This document shows, piece by piece, positions 43,691 to 52,030 of a stretch of DNA of 64,000 nucleotides; position 1 is the stretch's first letter; every line of letters starts with the position of its first letter. Source of the stretch: Nitrospira japonica (GTDB lineage: Bacteria > Nitrospirota > Thermodesulfovibrionia > UBA6902); the NCBI GenBank assembly GCA_020723105.1, contig DYJL01000007.1:89984-153983 (forward strand), given 5' to 3'. The notes below the pieces were generated by a model that saw only the letters and a list, made by a program, of their open reading frames with translations, was not told the origin of the DNA and made no database searches. Position numbers and translations under genes: made by a program.

Positions 43691-44098
43691 ATGGATATTT
43701 TCAAGGTGAGCGCCTCGGCGCTTGAAGCACAGCGGGTAAGAATGAATACGATAGCCTCTAACATGGCCAATGCACAGACGACAAAGACAGAGGCCGGCGG
43801 TCCGTATGTGAGGAAGGATGTAGTATTTTCAGCAACACCGGTGACATCAAATCCGGCTGATAAACTTGACGGTGTGCGGGTAAGCAATGTAGTTGAAGAC
43901 AAAAAACCGCCTGTAACAATTTATGATCCGGGACATCCGGACGCAGATGAAAACGGTTATGTTTCAATGCCAAATATAAATGTAATAGAAGAGATGGTGA
44001 ATATGATGATGGCGCTTCGTGCGTATGAAGCAAATGTCAGGGCCTTTAACATATCCAAGGGCATGTTTCAGAAGGCGCTGGAGCTTGGGAGGTTATAG
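43691..44098 (+). CDS. flgC: flagellar basal-body rod protein FlgC
   Basis: Proximal rod subunit, 135 residues. The N-terminus has FKVSASALEAQRVRMNTIAS, then NMANAQTTKTEAGGPYVRKD. The C-terminus GYVSMPNINVIEEMVNMMMA and LRAYEANVRAFN is the conserved rod/hook tail. It begins 27 bases after flgB with GGGAGG before the ATG, and its stop shares one base with the fliE start. Confidence 0.96.
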   Translation: MDIFKVSASALEAQRVRMNTIASNMANAQTTKTEAGGPYVRKDVVFSATPVTSNPADKLDGVRVSNVVEDKKPPVTIYDPGHPDADENGYVSMPNINVIEEMVNMMMALRAYEANVRAFNISKGMFQKALELGRL

Positions 44099-44403
44099 TG
44101 ACTGATATTTCCATAAAGAATATCGGCAATACGATTTCAACCAGCAATGTGGACCAGAAGAATGCATCCTCATCAAAGCAGGTTTCCGGAAACAGTTTTG
44201 ACGATGTTATCAATGAGGCCCTGAGCAAAGTTTCTGCAGTGCAGAATGATGTGGACCAGGCCGTAAGTGAATTGGCAAAAGGCGGAGACATTACAAGCGC
44301 CATTCTTGCGGTAGAGAAGGCGGACATGTCATTTCAGTTGATGGTGGAAATAAGGAACAAGCTGATAAACACTTATGAGGAAGTCATGAGGATGTCGGTT
44401 TGA
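44098..44403 (+). CDS. fliE: flagellar hook-basal body complex protein FliE
   Basis: Small adaptor between the MS ring and the rod. The 101-residue protein ends GGDITSAILAVEKADMSFQL, then MVEIRNKLINTYEEVMRM, the conserved FliE C-terminus. The N-terminal half is Asn/Ser-rich and variable as usual. GTG start overlapping the flgC stop by one base. The 51-base spacer before fliF contains short AT-rich repeats (TTTCGAA units). Confidence 0.95.
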   Translation: MTDISIKNIGNTISTSNVDQKNASSSKQVSGNSFDDVINEALSKVSAVQNDVDQAVSELAKGGDITSAILAVEKADMSFQLMVEIRNKLINTYEEVMRMSV

Positions 44404-44454
44404 TGAATAAATTTCGAATTTCGAATATCAAATTACGAAATTGGGAGAGTGGAT

Positions 44455-46008
44455 ATGGCAGCTATTGACAACGTTATTGAGAATCTGAAACTCTGGCCGG
44501 CCCGCAAAAAGACTACTGCTCTGGCAGTCATAATAATAAGCATAGCCAGTGTAGTGCTTCTTATTTCATGGCTTGAAAAAGTGGATTATCAGGTTTTATT
44601 TTCCAACCTGTCTGATAACGATGCCGGAAAAATAATCCAGGAATTGCAGGAGAAGAAGATACCGTATAAAGTCGGCCTGGGAGGTTCGATCCTTGTTGCT
44701 TCAGACCAGGTCTATGACGTCAGGCTTCAGCTTGCAGCGCAGGGGCTTCCCCAGGGGGGCGGGGTAGGCTTTGAGATTTTTGATAATACAAATTTTACCA
44801 CAAGCGAATTTGTCCAGAAGCTTAATTACAAAAGGGCGCTCGAAGGAGAACTGTCAAGGACTATACGTTCCCTTACAGGAGTGGAGCAGTGCCGGGTGCA
44901 TCTGGTAGTCCCTGAAAAATCCATATTCGCACTTCAGGAGAACAAGCAAAATGCATCTGCAGCGGTCTTCCTGTTTCTCAAGCAGGGAAGAAAACTCAGT
45001 AGCAGCGAGGTGGAAGGGATAATACACCTTGTTGCAAGCAGCGTTGAGGGGCTGAATACCGAGAATATTACTGTTGTGGACAGTAAAGGTGAACTCCTTC
45101 AGAAACCTAACAGCGACAGCATGCTGAGTCTCAGCAATACGCAGATGGAATTTCAGCATAACTATGAAACAAATCTGGCAGCCAAGATTGTCAGCATGCT
45201 CGAGCCGGTGGCTGGCAGGGGGAAGGTAAAGGCCAAGATTTCAGCTTCATTCGACTTCAGGAAAAGTGAAAAGACCGAGGAGAAATATGATCCTGAAGGT
45301 ATAGTTGTAAGGAGTGAACAGAAGAGCACGGAAAAATCAACTTCAGGGTCCCCGTCCGGCATACCCGGTGTTGCTTCAAATATTCCGGGAGACGGCAGTC
45401 CGCAAGTCTCTTCCTCGCAGGGACAGTCCCAGAAGCAGGATGAAATGATCAATTACGAGACGAGCAAGACGGTTACTCATGTAGTTGAATCACCTGTTAC
45501 GCTGGAGAGGCTGACAGTCGCAATATTGGTAGACGGCATTCTTCCTTCCCAGCAGGGTTCAGTAGAAAATGCAAAGCAATATGTTCCGCGTTCTGAAGAA
45601 GACATTAAATTTTATGAAGACATCGTTAAAAAGACTGTAGGTTTTACATCAGACAGGGGAGATGAAATCAGTGTGAAAGTCATGCCGTTCAGGGAGATGG
45701 AAATATCTGATATGCAGGAAGCTCCGAAGGAATATATGCCGATCATTCTCAAGGCCCTGAAATATCTCGTGCCGGTTGTTGTAACTCTGTTAATCTTCCT
45801 TCTTATAATACGCCCTCTGCTCAAGTCTGTAACAGCGCCTGTGGCAAGAGCTACATCTGCAGCTACCAGGATTGCAGGGGATACTGGAATACTTGAAAAT
45901 CCCGCGCAGCCCGGTGAGATTACGCTTGAGAAAAAGGTTATTGAATGGGCCAGTAAAAATCCCCAGCAGGCTGCAGTGCTGGTGAAGGGATGGCTTGAGG
46001 AGCAATAA
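44455..46008 (+). CDS. fliF: flagellar MS-ring protein FliF
   Basis: Forms the membrane ring on which the flagellum is built. ATG at 44455 is preferred over GTG at 44449, as GGGAGAG lies five bases before it. The 517-residue protein has membrane helices at about 22-42 and 440-460. The ring-building motifs begin YQVLFSNLSDNDAGKIIQEL, with PYKVGLGGSILVASDQV and LARTI-like SRTIRSLTGVEQCRVHL. The cytoplasmic C-terminus (EKKVIEWASKNPQQAAVLVK) binds FliG. A Ser/Gly/Gln-rich stretch at about 300-330 faces the periplasm. Confidence 0.96.
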   Translation: MAAIDNVIENLKLWPARKKTTALAVIIISIASVVLLISWLEKVDYQVLFSNLSDNDAGKIIQELQEKKIPYKVGLGGSILVASDQVYDVRLQLAAQGLPQGGGVGFEIFDNTNFTTSEFVQKLNYKRALEGELSRTIRSLTGVEQCRVHLVVPEKSIFALQENKQNASAAVFLFLKQGRKLSSSEVEGIIHLVASSVEGLNTENITVVDSKGELLQKPNSDSMLSLSNTQMEFQHNYETNLAAKIVSMLEPVAGRGKVKAKISASFDFRKSEKTEEKYDPEGIVVRSEQKSTEKSTSGSPSGIPGVASNIPGDGSPQVSSSQGQSQKQDEMINYETSKTVTHVVESPVTLERLTVAILVDGILPSQQGSVENAKQYVPRSEEDIKFYEDIVKKTVGFTSDRGDEISVKVMPFREMEISDMQEAPKEYMPIILKALKYLVPVVVTLLIFLLIIRPLLKSVTAPVARATSAATRIAGDTGILENPAQPGEITLEKKVIEWASKNPQQAAVLVKGWLEEQ

Positions 46009-46995
46009 ATGGCAATGAACGGTTATGAGAAGGCTGCCTTGTTTCTGAGCGCTGTCGGTGAGGAGACAGCAGCTCTGATATTAAAGGACCTGGACCCAGA
46101 TACTATAGGTAGAATCACGTCATATATGGCGCGCATGAAAAAAACCGACGTCAGCAAGGTTGAGAGTGTTCTTGTTGAGACTCTTGAAAAAGTGGACAGC
46201 GGTGAAATTAAGCAGGTCAGGGGCGGGGATTATGTGAAGAAAATATTGACCCGGGGGCTCGGCAATGAAAATGCCGAGAAAATACTGGAGATGGTCTCCA
46301 GGGAAAGCCCTCTGGAATCCCTCAAATGGATAAACCCAAAAACTCTCTCAAGTTTTCTTGTTACGGAGCATCCTCAGACTATCGCATTAATATTGTGTCT
46401 CCTTGAAGCAGAACAGGCCGCAGCAATTATAGAGGCCTTGCCGGAGCAGATCAGAGGTGATGTAGCTATGAGAGTAGCGACAACTGAGAGGATACCTGAT
46501 AGTGCATTGACGGAGATAGAAGAGGTACTGAAGTGTCAGATGGATATGGGGAAGGGGGACCAGGGGAAGACTTTTCAGGGCACAAAAGTCATAGCAGAGA
46601 TTTTAAATTTCTGTGAAAGGACTACCGAGCAAAAAGTTCTGGAAAATATAGAAGGTCAAAACAGCCCCTTGGCGGATTCAATAAGAGAGCTTATGCTTGT
46701 CTTTGACGATCTCGACAAGATTGATGACCGGGGCATTCAGCTTGTTATGAAAGAGATCTCTTCAGAGGACCTTACCCTTGCACTGAAAACAGCATCGGAT
46801 TCACTGAAGCAGAAAATATTCAAGAACATGTCCCAGAGAGCTGTGCAGATTTTGAAAGAGGAAATGGAAGCGAGGGGGCCTGTCAAGGTGTCTGATGTTG
46901 AGAAGGCCCAGCAGAACATCGTGAAGATTGCCAGAAAACTTGATGAAGAGGGTAAGATCGCAATTGCGGGACGCGGCAAGGAGGAATTTGTCTGA
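46009..46995 (+). CDS. fliG: flagellar motor switch protein FliG
   Basis: Torque-generating rotor protein, 328 residues. N-terminal NGYEKAALFLSAVGEETAAL binds FliF. The middle domain contains the EHPQ motif in TEHPQTIALILCLL. The C-terminal domain has LMLVFDDLDKIDDRGIQLVM and the charged helix residues near ALKTASDSLKQKIFKNMSQR that meet the stator. The linker around residues 180-192 (MDMGKGDQGKTFQG) is encoded by G-rich text but lies in a naturally variable loop. Starts directly after the fliF stop. Confidence 0.96.
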   Translation: MAMNGYEKAALFLSAVGEETAALILKDLDPDTIGRITSYMARMKKTDVSKVESVLVETLEKVDSGEIKQVRGGDYVKKILTRGLGNENAEKILEMVSRESPLESLKWINPKTLSSFLVTEHPQTIALILCLLEAEQAAAIIEALPEQIRGDVAMRVATTERIPDSALTEIEEVLKCQMDMGKGDQGKTFQGTKVIAEILNFCERTTEQKVLENIEGQNSPLADSIRELMLVFDDLDKIDDRGIQLVMKEISSEDLTLALKTASDSLKQKIFKNMSQRAVQILKEEMEARGPVKVSDVEKAQQNIVKIARKLDEEGKIAIAGRGKEEFV

Positions 46996-47578
46996 GAGCA
47001 GAATTTTGAGAAACAGTAGTGCCGTTATTTTCAGCATGCCTTCACTGGAAGAAGAAAAGGACCATAAATCGCTTTTACATAAGGCAGAGGAAATCCAGAG
47101 ACTGGCGTATGAGGAAGGTTTTTCATCAGGCGAGAAGGCAGGTTTTTCGCATGGAGAAGAAAAAGCGCTTATATTGTTGGAGCGGCTTGAGGGCCTAATC
47201 CAGGAGCTGACAGCATTTATGGATAATTCAGTCCAGAAGCTTACGCCGCAAGTAGTAGAACTCGCAAGCGCTATAGCCAAGAAAATAATAATTGAAGAAG
47301 TGAGCGTTAAACCGGATCTTATTGTGAAAATGGTGAAAGAGGCCCTGAAAAGATTACAGCGGATGGGGACCATCACAATTAAAATTAATCCGTCTCTTTA
47401 TGAATTATTCAGGGAAAAGAAGCCAGATTTGCTTGAGGTCCATCCTGATATAGTTTTTGATGTCAATTCTCAGGTGCCGGTTACAGCGCCGCTTGTAATA
47501 AGCGATATAGAAGAGGTTGTAACAGATATTGATTCGTTGTTGTCAAATATTATAGAAGAGATGAAAAGACAAAGATGA
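46988..47578 (+). CDS. fliH: flagellar assembly protein FliH
   Basis: Regulator of the FliI export ATPase. About 196 residues. The body has LAYEEGFSSGEKAGFSHGEE, a Gly-x-x-x-Gly type segment typical of FliH, a coiled coil, and a C-terminal domain with VELASAIAKKIIIEE and VISDIEEVVTDIDSLLSNII. The start is uncertain: TTG at 46988 follows AAGGAGG but at only three bases, TTG at 47006 and ATG at 47036 are alternatives, and the frame stays open up to 46928 inside fliG. The stop overlaps fliI (ATGA). Confidence 0.88.
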   Translation: MSESRILRNSSAVIFSMPSLEEEKDHKSLLHKAEEIQRLAYEEGFSSGEKAGFSHGEEKALILLERLEGLIQELTAFMDNSVQKLTPQVVELASAIAKKIIIEEVSVKPDLIVKMVKEALKRLQRMGTITIKINPSLYELFREKKPDLLEVHPDIVFDVNSQVPVTAPLVISDIEEVVTDIDSLLSNIIEEMKRQR

Positions 47579-48906
47579 CAACCATTGACCTCAGCCCCTA
47601 CTTAACTGCAGCCAGAAATTCTGAACCGCTTAAGGTTTACGGAAGAATCACAGAAATAACCGGCCTTACCATCAAGGCCACAGGTATTGATGTGAGTATA
47701 GGCGAGGCCTGCAGGATATACTCTGATAATGCCTTCCCGGTAGATGCAGAGGTAGTTGGATTTAAAGACGGCAAAGTAATCCTTATGGCTACAGGAGAGG
47801 TGTCAGGCATCAGGCATGGCAGCCGGGTGTTATCTCTTGGCAAGAGCATATCAGTAAGAGTAAGCGATGAATTGATTGGAAGGGTCATAGATGCAGGCGG
47901 GAATCCGATAGATGGAAAAGGCCCTATAGGGGGTATGGACTATTCTCTTTTCAAACAAGCCCTCAATCCGCTTAAAAGAAAAACGATAGAAGAACCGATT
48001 GATATTGGCATCAGGGCTATTAATGGACTGCTTACCTGCGGCAAGGGACAGCGGGTTGGAATTATGGCCGGATCCGGCGTAGGCAAAAGTGTTCTTTTAG
48101 GAATGATTGCAAAGTATTCGGAAGCTCCTGTTAATGTGATAGCGCTCATAGGTGAAAGAAGCCGGGAGGTCCGGGAATTTATAGAAAAAAATCTGGGGAC
48201 GGAAGGCTTGCAGAAATCAGTTGTTGTGGTCTCCACATCTGATCAGACGCCACTTGCCAAAGTAAGAGGCGCTTTTACAGCTACTGCAATTGCGGAATAT
48301 TTCAGGCAGTGCGGGAAAGACGTCCTGCTGCTTATGGATTCCCTGACACGTGTTGCAATGGCTCAGAGAGAAATAGGCCTGGCTGTTGGAGAGCCGCCCA
48401 CGACAAGGGGATATACGCCGTCGGTCTTTGCCCTTCTCCCAAAGCTCCTTGAAAGGGTCGGGACCTCTGAAAACGAAGGCAGCATCACCGGACTCTATAC
48501 GGTTCTGGTTGAGGGGGATGATATGCTGGAACCGGTTGCAGACATGTCCAGAGCCATCCTCGACGGCCATATTGTATTATCCAGAGACCTGGCTATGGAA
48601 AACCATTACCCGTCTATTGATATATTGCAATCCATAAGCAGGGTCATGTCTCATGTTATTGATGAAAGGCACAGAACTTATGCAGGAAGGTTTATTGAAA
48701 TACTTTCTACATATAAAAAATTTGAAGACATGATAAACCTCGGGGCCTACAAACATGGATCGAATTACAAGGTTGATTACGCAATCAAGCTTATAGACAG
48801 GCTGAAAAATTATCTCAGACAGGATATGAAGATACATATAGATTATGCTGACAGCATTCAGAGTCTGTATTTCATTTTTGATGAAATGGAGAAAGAAAAT
48901 GCATAA
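47575..48906 (+). CDS. fliI: flagellum-specific ATPase FliI
   Basis: Hexameric ATPase that energises type III export, related to F1 beta. Walker A AGSGVGKS lies at 165-172, ALIGERSREVREFIE and Walker B LLLMDSLTRVAMAQREIGLA follow, and GEPPTTRGYTPSVF is the FliI-specific block. Length 443 is typical. It overlaps fliH upstream and fliJ downstream, so all three soluble export proteins are translationally coupled. Confidence 0.97.
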   Translation: MTTIDLSPYLTAARNSEPLKVYGRITEITGLTIKATGIDVSIGEACRIYSDNAFPVDAEVVGFKDGKVILMATGEVSGIRHGSRVLSLGKSISVRVSDELIGRVIDAGGNPIDGKGPIGGMDYSLFKQALNPLKRKTIEEPIDIGIRAINGLLTCGKGQRVGIMAGSGVGKSVLLGMIAKYSEAPVNVIALIGERSREVREFIEKNLGTEGLQKSVVVVSTSDQTPLAKVRGAFTATAIAEYFRQCGKDVLLLMDSLTRVAMAQREIGLAVGEPPTTRGYTPSVFALLPKLLERVGTSENEGSITGLYTVLVEGDDMLEPVADMSRAILDGHIVLSRDLAMENHYPSIDILQSISRVMSHVIDERHRTYAGRFIEILSTYKKFEDMINLGAYKHGSNYKVDYAIKLIDRLKNYLRQDMKIHIDYADSIQSLYFIFDEMEKENA

Positions 48907-49336
48907 GAATAAAACGATTGCCAAGATTCTAAAACTGAAAGAGAACAGGAAAAAAGAAATTGAGATTGAGGTAAAAAGGGCTGTGGACCGCGAGGAAGAA
49001 GAAAAGTTAAAGCTCCAGGCCCTTGAAAAAGATTATACGGACACCCTCAAATACTTTAATGAAAAACAGGAGGGAGGCATACTGGATATAAACAACCTGA
49101 TCTCATGCTATGATTTTTTCTCGCGCATCAATGGGAAAATAAGCGAGCAGAAGGAAGTTCATAAGCAATGCATAAGTGAGCTGGCCTGTTTGAAGGACCA
49201 CCTCGTGCATGCTCATAAAGAGAAAAAAATATTTGAAATAATGAATGACAAGGCTGTCAGAAAAGAGCATAAGGAAAATCTTGACGCAGAGCAGAAAGAG
49301 AATGACTTTGTAGCCCTTGCAAGGAGGTTGCGATGA
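48899..49336 (+). CDS. fliJ: flagellar export protein FliJ
   Basis: Coiled-coil stalk of the export ATPase, 145 residues, almost entirely charged helix (LKLKENRKKEIEIEVKRAVD ... EEEEKLKLQALEKDY). Identity rests mainly on coiled-coil character, size and position after fliI. ATG at 48899 is chosen because GGAGAAAG precedes it. The frame is open further upstream, but inside fliI. It overlaps fliI by eight bases and the next gene by four. Confidence 0.88.
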   Translation: MHKNKTIAKILKLKENRKKEIEIEVKRAVDREEEEKLKLQALEKDYTDTLKYFNEKQEGGILDINNLISCYDFFSRINGKISEQKEVHKQCISELACLKDHLVHAHKEKKIFEIMNDKAVRKEHKENLDAEQKENDFVALARRLR

Positions 49337-49779
49337 AAAAATATATTATTTGTATAGCCATATCACTGTTGTTTGCAGTTAATTTATACGCAGAAGAAGA
49401 GATAGCAAACACAGGAGATAAACAGAAACTTGAAATGGCAAAAAAAGAAGAGATGCTCAAACAGGAGACAGAAAGGCTTAAGATATTAAAGAAGGAAGTA
49501 GAAGACGATATTGCAAAATATACAAGCCTTCTTCAGCAGATTGAAAAATCCCTGCAGCAGGCAGAAGAAACCGGGAATAAGAGATTAAGGCATGTAGCCA
49601 AGGCCTATGAAGCGATGGCCCCTGAGGACGCAGCAACACGGCTTTCAGGGCTGGACAATGAAACAGCAGTGCAGATATTGCTGAAAATGGAAAGCAAGAA
49701 GGCAGGCCTTGTAATTGGCATGATGGATTCCCGCAAGGCTACGCTTTTGACAAAAGAGATTACAAGGCTGAAGATGTAG
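49333..49779 (+). CDS. MotE-like periplasmic flagellar protein (MgtE_N-like domain)
   Basis: A 148-residue protein with a signal peptide or N-terminal anchor (MKKYIICIAISLLFAVNLYA), a coiled coil at about 35-90 and a C-terminal MgtE-N-like domain (AYEAMAPEDAATRLSGLDNE, AVQILLKMESKKAG). This layout matches MotE, the chaperone for MotC described in Sinorhizobium, and the small protein often found between fliJ and fliK. It may help localise stators or the P ring. ATGA overlap with fliJ. No motA/B/C is in the window. Confidence 0.8.
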   Translation: MKKYIICIAISLLFAVNLYAEEEIANTGDKQKLEMAKKEEMLKQETERLKILKKEVEDDIAKYTSLLQQIEKSLQQAEETGNKRLRHVAKAYEAMAPEDAATRLSGLDNETAVQILLKMESKKAGLVIGMMDSRKATLLTKEITRLKM

Positions 49780-49798
49780 CTGTCTTCACTAAATTAAA

Positions 49799-49870
49799 AA
49801 CAAGGACACATCCCTTATTTTGGTTTATCAGCAATAAGTTATTTTAGAAAATATGGGATGTGTCCCTGTT
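49799..49870. repeat. palindrome with GGGACACATCCC-type arms
   Basis: Arms at 49799-49814 and 49855-49870 pair over 16 bases with one mismatch. They carry GGACACATCCC and GGGATGTGTCC around a loop of about 40 AT-rich bases. Similar GGGACACATCCC palindromes are, to my knowledge, dispersed in several deltaproteobacterial and Nitrospirota genomes and often linked to REP-type transposases. It separates the motE-like gene from the fliK promoter and may also terminate. Confidence 0.7.
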
Positions 49871-49999
49871 TTCACCAAATTTAACCATTAAGAAAAACTT
49901 TCCCTGTAGAGAAAAATATTTCTCACATAAATAGCCATAGTTTTTCAAAGCGCCTTCAGACATTTAATAAAATCAATGAGTTGTTAATCTGAAACTTTC

Positions 50000-50015
50000 T
50001 GGCATAAGCATTGCT
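50000..50015 (+). promoter_or_regulatory. sigma-54 promoter of the fliK-flgD-flgE segment
   Basis: TGGCAT, five bases, TTGCT. The pattern is identical in both elements to the site at 38597. Predicted start 50026, two bases before the GTG at 50028 (an ATG lies at 50034). It splits the flagellar operon so that hook-length control and hook genes can be transcribed separately. Confidence 0.7.
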
Positions 50016-50027
50016 TTATAACCCTGC

Positions 50028-51281
50028 GTGGAAATGATGCTTACAAATATGCTGGATGTTACAGCCCTCCAACAGGCCGGCAGTACGCCTGTATCATCTC
50101 CTGAAGGAAACAGCCCGTTAAGCGAATCGGGAGAATCCAGTTTTGCTGAGATTGTAACGCAGGAAATAAATAAAACTGAGACAAACAATGAATCTGAAAA
50201 AACAGAGAACAAACCAGGCTCGGATATTCAGTCTGAAAATGGATTGGTAATAAGCAGCCTGTTCTTAAATATGCCGGCCCCTTCAATAGTGCAGGGCGCA
50301 ACAGTTCTAATATGCGCAGGTGAGGTTGCTGAGGTAACAGAAGATACACATCTCCAGCCGGAAAACCAGCACGAACAGAGCCTGCCGGATGGAAAGGCTT
50401 TGGAAACAGGCCTTGCAGAAAATTCGCAAATCAATTTGTTCAGCCAGTGCCAGCCTGAAGCTCAAAATAAAGATGAAGCAGAGACTGCAAAGGCAGAGAC
50501 TAATTCCATGCCTCAGGTGCAGGCAGAACTTGTTTTATCTAAGCGCAATAATGATGACGAAAATATTTTACCGGCAGGGCCTCAAAAGGTTCCCAAGGAT
50601 GATGTGGATTTAACAGACAAGCTGCCGGTCCTGAAAAAACATTCTGAACAATCTGAAGAGAACCCCGTGGATTTTACTTCCATTAAGCACATCGACAATT
50701 CAGATGAACTGCAAAATAAATTAGTGTTTGAAATTACGGGAGATAAAGATTATGCGAAGGACTTAAAACATTATCAGGCCCATACAGTAAAGGCTGTAAA
50801 GGTTGAAGCAATGCCTGAGAACACAAATTTATTGAGTCATTCAGGCGTTACATTGGAAAATGGCAAGCTGACCGAAGCAGCTCCCTCAGTGAGTGCGGTC
50901 CGGGCGTCAGGCTTTAACCAGATACTTGATGACATCGTTTATGTTGTAAAAGGCAATAGCAGGCTGGGCGTTACTATTGAGCATGACAGCCTCGGAAAAC
51001 TGAATATCAATCTCAGCATGGATAAAGGCTTTCTGAATGTTCATATTAACACCTCTGAAAAGATAGTCCGGGAATTTATCGAAAATAATGTTCAGTATAT
51101 TGTGGACTCTCTTGCAAAAGACGGCGTCAGCATCAGCGGATTTTCTGTAGCGTTGAAAGACCATAGAGAACCTGCAGAAGATATTTCTTTGATGAACAGC
51201 AATAACTATCAGGAACAGGAAGTTATAAAAGAGCAGGCACAGATAAGCGCCGTAACCGGCCTTGTGAGTGTGTTTGCATGA
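50028..51281 (+). CDS. fliK: flagellar hook-length control protein FliK
   Basis: A 417-residue secreted ruler. The N-terminal and middle parts are Glu/Asn/Ser/Gln-rich, unstructured and unlike any conserved block. The C-terminal domain (about 305-385) is recognisable: LGVTIEHDSLGKLNINLSMD, LNVHINTSEKIVREFIENNV and LAKDGVSISGFSVALKD, the Flg_hook domain that switches export specificity. Start unclear: GTG 50028, ATG 50034, ATG 50037 and ATG 50049 are all in frame with no ribosome binding site. Position before flgD supports the name. Confidence 0.85.
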   Translation: MEMMLTNMLDVTALQQAGSTPVSSPEGNSPLSESGESSFAEIVTQEINKTETNNESEKTENKPGSDIQSENGLVISSLFLNMPAPSIVQGATVLICAGEVAEVTEDTHLQPENQHEQSLPDGKALETGLAENSQINLFSQCQPEAQNKDEAETAKAETNSMPQVQAELVLSKRNNDDENILPAGPQKVPKDDVDLTDKLPVLKKHSEQSEENPVDFTSIKHIDNSDELQNKLVFEITGDKDYAKDLKHYQAHTVKAVKVEAMPENTNLLSHSGVTLENGKLTEAAPSVSAVRASGFNQILDDIVYVVKGNSRLGVTIEHDSLGKLNINLSMDKGFLNVHINTSEKIVREFIENNVQYIVDSLAKDGVSISGFSVALKDHREPAEDISLMNSNNYQEQEVIKEQAQISAVTGLVSVFA

Positions 51282-51328
51282 GAACTAAGAACTGATAACC
51301 AAGAATCTGAATTCTGAAAGGAGAGAAT

Positions 51329-51973
51329 ATGGAAATTTCAGGCATAGCCGATAGTGTCAGCAGCACACAGGCTGTTGGCAGTAAGACGCTTGGCAAGGAG
51401 GATTTTATGAGGCTCCTTCTCAAACAGTTGAGTTATCAGGACCCATTGAATCCGATGGACAGCACTCAGTTTACATCTCAACTGACACAGTTCAGTTCTC
51501 TGGAGCAGCTTAACAATATTAATACCACGCTGAATGATGTGCTGGCCTTTCAGCATTCCATGCAGAATGCGTCACTTACAGATATGATAGGCCGGACCAT
51601 AAGGGTATTGGGGAACACGACCTATCTTGTTAATACAGCAGACCTGAACTATCAGCTCTCGGGAGATGCAGCATCTGTAAGGATATCAATTTATGATGGA
51701 GCGAAAAATCTTATTGCCTCAAAAGATGTCGGTGCGCAATTTAAAGGCGAAAACAATTTCATCTGGGATGGTAAAGACAGTGCAGGCAATCAAATGCCCG
51801 AAGGCGTTTACAGCTATGAAGTCCAGGCCCGGGACGCTTCCGGTAATGCTGTGGCAGCATTAACAAATGCTTCCGGAATTGTGACAGGCGTTAATTTCAG
51901 CGACGGCAATACGTATCTTGTATTAAATGGAGGCAGGAGCATCAATCCAAGCGAAATTCAATCAATACAATAA
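51329..51973 (+). CDS. flgD: flagellar hook assembly scaffold protein FlgD
   Basis: Hook cap protein, 214 residues. The N-terminal LGKEDFMRLLLKQLSYQDPL with NPMDSTQFTSQLTQFSSLEQ is diagnostic. The C-terminal half contains the FlgD Ig-like and Tudor-like regions (FIWDGKDSAGNQMPEGVYSY). AAAGGAGAG precedes the ATG. It lies 47 bases after fliK, in a spacer with short GAACTAAGAACTGA-like repeats. Confidence 0.95.
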   Translation: MEISGIADSVSSTQAVGSKTLGKEDFMRLLLKQLSYQDPLNPMDSTQFTSQLTQFSSLEQLNNINTTLNDVLAFQHSMQNASLTDMIGRTIRVLGNTTYLVNTADLNYQLSGDAASVRISIYDGAKNLIASKDVGAQFKGENNFIWDGKDSAGNQMPEGVYSYEVQARDASGNAVAALTNASGIVTGVNFSDGNTYLVLNGGRSINPSEIQSIQ

Positions 51974-52030
51974 ACTGGTAGCCTGTGCAATCTGAAGGTT
52001 GCGGCTACAGAATAAAAAGGAGGATACAAC

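Noticed and set aside
46541-46585. G-rich stretch in fliG as a second repeat insertion
   Set aside because: It falls in a loop that varies naturally among FliG proteins and is short. Without alignment there is no case for insertion.
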